Below are positions 61,072-63,210 of a stretch of DNA of 63,210 nucleotides, piece by piece (position 1 is the stretch's first letter; every line of letters starts with the position of its first letter). This stretch comes from Alphaproteobacteria bacterium (GTDB taxonomy: Bacteria > Pseudomonadota > Alphaproteobacteria > Caulobacterales > Parvularculaceae). Made by a program: the position numbers and the translations under genes. Where the stretch lies: positions 1 to 63,210 of the forward strand of contig JAADIQ010000051.1 of the NCBI GenBank assembly GCA_013151255.1, given 5' to 3'. The notes under the pieces were generated by a model. That model was given only the letters and a program-made list of their open reading frames with translations. It did no database searches and was not told the DNA's origin.

Positions 61072-62100
61072 TCACTTTGGTTGAGCGGCAACGCCCGCAA
61101 GCCGCGCGGCATAGGCCGTATCAGGAAAATCCGTGAACACGCCATCGACGCCAAGGTTGAAGAAGAATTCAAACTCGCCATGGGCAGTCTGAAACGCATC
61201 GGGCAGCTGGTCTGCTCTGAAGGTCCATGGGTGAACTTTGAGACCGGTGGCATGGGCGGCTTCGATAAAACCACTCGACCGACCTTCAGCATCAACCAGC
61301 AGTTTTTTGTAGGGCCCGACGCCATCTGCAAACTGAGCGATTTCCGACATAGCGAGGTCGCTCTTTGACTCAAGGAGATAGATGAGCGGCAATTGGGTTT
61401 TGGTTCTTAGGTCTTTTAATATTGGAGTTTCGAACGACTGAATAAACACCGGTGCGTCTTTTCCACCCCACCCGGCGCGTTTCAATGCGCTGAGAACTTC
61501 CGTTGCATAATCAAACCCAAGGCTGGCGAAATATCCTGGCGATTTCGTTTCCGGGTAAATACCGATTGTTCTGCCCAGTCTTTTTCCTTCAGACTGCGCA
61601 AGCGCGATCACCTCATCAAATGTCGGGATTTCGAACATGCCATCCGCCGCATGGCTGCGGAAGGCCATAGCCTGGCGCGCCCGCAGGGTTTTAAGCTCAG
61701 CGAGAGTAAAATCTTCCGTAAACCAATCAGCGCCGTCATGGCCGGGCTTTTCAGTTTTTCTGTTCGCAAATTCTGGGTGGTCGGCAATGTCGGTGGTGGT
61801 AGATAAATAATGATCATGGCGGGCGACCAAATACCCGTCCTTTGTGAACACAAGATCGGGCTCGATGTAATCGGCGCCTAGCGCAGCGCCTAAACGGTAG
61901 CCAGCGAGCGTATGTTCCGGCAGATAGCCGGGCGCGCCGCGGTGGCCGATGATTAAGGGGCTGGGAGTTGTTTTCGCCATGATCTGTTCTTTCGCTTTGG
62001 TGGAGAAAAATTTTAAATCCCGGATAGCGCAACTGCTCGCGGCGGAAGTCAGTATCGCGCCTGTTGCGGCTTGTAGTAAAGTTCGGCGCTGAAATCGCAT
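61072..62100 (-). CDS. Exported glycerophosphodiester phosphodiesterase
   Basis: 342 aa. The start at 62100 gives a twin-arginine-like leader (RFQRRTLLQAA) ending in a possible lipobox AASSC (Cys24). The frame extends upstream to 62328, but that adds an unrelated 76 residues. The active site is complete: GHRGAPGYLPEHT (His53, Arg54), EPD metal site (E80, D82) and HDHYL (His95). It hydrolyses glycerophosphodiesters to glycerol-3-phosphate and an alcohol such as ethanolamine in the periplasm. Glycerol transporter and amine permease genes nearby fit use of its products. Confidence 0.9.
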   Translation of the reverse strand: MRFQRRTLLQAATGAILTSAASSCAIRDLKFFSTKAKEQIMAKTTPSPLIIGHRGAPGYLPEHTLAGYRLGAALGADYIEPDLVFTKDGYLVARHDHYLSTTTDIADHPEFANRKTEKPGHDGADWFTEDFTLAELKTLRARQAMAFRSHAADGMFEIPTFDEVIALAQSEGKRLGRTIGIYPETKSPGYFASLGFDYATEVLSALKRAGWGGKDAPVFIQSFETPILKDLRTKTQLPLIYLLESKSDLAMSEIAQFADGVGPYKKLLVDAEGRSSGFIEAAHATGLKVHPWTFRADQLPDAFQTAHGEFEFFFNLGVDGVFTDFPDTAYAARLAGVAAQPK

Positions 62101-62212
62101 GCAATCGTCCCTATCGAAGGGCCGAGTGTTGCAATTTTTGAAGCGTTTGGCGAGAGCTGATATTATCGGCAGGGCGGCTCTAAAGTAAAAATCGCGAATG
62201 GATGCTGGCCAT

Positions 62213-63210
62213 TCAAATATTTCGTCGGATAGCAATGTAGATATTATTATTATTTTGAAATTGTGACAGGAAAGTATGGGCTTGCGAGCCATAAAAAAAG
62301 TTGCCGCCGGCTTCGACACGCAACTCATCCGATACTTTATAAGATGTATTGAAGCGAAGATAACCGTCTTTGTCGGATGGCGCGTAAAAGTTGAATACGG
62401 ATAGTTCTAAATTTTGTCGCAGTGCTAGTTTCGTAAGGCGTAGCGTCACTAAATGCTTGTCATGATCATCCGGTAAGGCGCCTGGTGGCAGCGCGTTTAA
62501 ATATCCATCATAGTCAAGTTTGCGCTCGAGATTGTACTGGATACTCGCGGTCAGTTCGGTTGCAATTTCTTTTTCTAACCCGGCGAGAAAGCGCAGTTCG
62601 CTGTTTGGGATGAGGGGATCTAATGCGGCGCCATCTGCGCTATCATAATAGCCGGCCTCGATCCAGGCGATGCCTCCGGCCAGCGGCCCTCTGAAACTTA
62701 CTCCATAAACGCTCAATTTTGGAAAGCTCGCCCGCCCATCCAAGGCGTTTTGTCCGGCCGGACTTTTCCAAAATCCGTTGTAATAATAAACAGCAGCTTC
62801 AACAGCGCCGATGGAACGATAGGCGCGAGCGGCGATCTCATCATCGTCAAACCAGTCATTTGGCCGGTCAAACAGGAGAGGGTCGCCTCGCCCACGAAAT
62901 TCATTGGTTGTGCGATCATAGAACGAGACTCTGCGCCCATCAACAAACCGGTCGGCGCCAAATTTTGGCGTGTAGACGACATCAATGTTGAGCGCGTCAA
63001 AGAAAAATGATGTTTTCACGGCGTCAACAGGCGCCTTTAGATATTCTACGTCGCGCCCAAGAAAGAATGAATCCCAGCCTTTCGCGAATAAGTCGTTTAT
63101 GAAGATGAAATCACCCGTCCCCCAGGTGAGGATTTGCCGGCCGAGTTTTACATCGATGAAACTGGCCGGACTAAATTCCACATTGATCCGGCGAGGGTCG
63201 ATGGCGCCGT
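62213..63210 (-). CDS. Outer-membrane porin-like beta-barrel (N-terminus beyond window)
   Basis: The last 330 or so residues are present, reading from the window edge through DPRRINVEF and VKLGRQILTWGTGDFIFINDLF to the stop at 62213. The many alternating strands (RAYRSIGAVEAAVYYYNGFW, YKVSDELRVEAGGNFFYG in part) indicate a beta-barrel of the alginate-export/DUF1302-like porin type. The start lies outside the window; a GTG at 63181 is not the real start. A link to the GDPD gene 112 nt downstream is possible but unproven. Confidence 0.72.
   Translation of the reverse strand, partial: GAIDPRRINVEFSPASFIDVKLGRQILTWGTGDFIFINDLFAKGWDSFFLGRDVEYLKAPVDAVKTSFFFDALNIDVVYTPKFGADRFVDGRRVSFYDRTTNEFRGRGDPLLFDRPNDWFDDDEIAARAYRSIGAVEAAVYYYNGFWKSPAGQNALDGRASFPKLSVYGVSFRGPLAGGIAWIEAGYYDSADGAALDPLIPNSELRFLAGLEKEIATELTASIQYNLERKLDYDGYLNALPPGALPDDHDKHLVTLRLTKLALRQNLELSVFNFYAPSDKDGYLRFNTSYKVSDELRVEAGGNFFYGSQAHTFLSQFQNNNNIYIAIRRNI

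Noticed and set aside
62101..62328. 76-residue N-terminal extension of the exported phosphodiesterase
   Set aside because: It overlaps the end of the porin-like gene and would bury the twin-arginine-like leader inside the protein.

Overview
The window reads as one chromosomal segment of a Gram-negative alphaproteobacterium, most like the Caulobacterales/Hyphomonadales/Parvularculales group. The evidence is an Entner-Doudoroff operon in the order zwf-pgl-edd-glk-eda, TonB-dependent receptors of the Xanthomonas/Caulobacter carbohydrate type paired with flavin halogenases, a NarK1-NarK2 fusion as known from Paracoccus, and a rhizobial-type GlpSTPQUV transporter. The genus cannot be fixed from the sequence. 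No rRNA, tRNA, CRISPR array, transposase or integrase was seen.

1-20528: maltodextrin/starch use. Three GH13 enzymes (a cytoplasmic alpha-glucosidase cut by the window edge, an exported amylase and a lipoprotein amylase), a GH97 alpha-glucosidase, a TonB-dependent receptor, two tryptophan-halogenase-like flavoproteins, a 2OG-oxygenase-like DUF6445 protein and a sodium/sugar symporter lead into glk, zwf, pgl, edd and eda. Together they run from outer-membrane glucan capture to pyruvate plus glyceraldehyde-3-phosphate.

20529-32204: respiratory nitrate reduction. A perfect FNR-type box lies upstream of narK (fused), narG, narH, narJ, narI, an outer-membrane porin and a hemerythrin. narG is split by a one-base frameshift at a T4 run.

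32206-35736: mercury resistance. A divergent merR faces merT-merP-merA-(51-aa membrane protein)-merB across a promoter with the 19-bp spacer typical of MerR control.

35799-40545: vitamin B12 uptake. A cobalamin riboswitch precedes btuB-btuF-btuC-btuD. A TauE/SafE permease follows at 40583-41344.

41535-48230: a TetR-type regulator, a GDPD-like protein lacking the HR of its HRG motif, a GPH-family sugar symporter, a decayed carboxylesterase and a TonB-dependent receptor. The TetR and receptor promoters share a GTGATAT-N2-ATATCAC operator.

48369-62100: probable amino-alcohol and glycerol scavenging. An ethanolamine-type permease, a glutamine-synthetase-like ligase, a frameshifted aldehyde dehydrogenase and an iron alcohol dehydrogenase suggest gamma-glutamylated ethanolamine catabolism. 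They converge on a GlpSTPQUV-type glycerol ABC transporter, followed by an alpha/beta hydrolase and an exported glycerophosphodiesterase. The window ends inside an outer-membrane porin-like gene.
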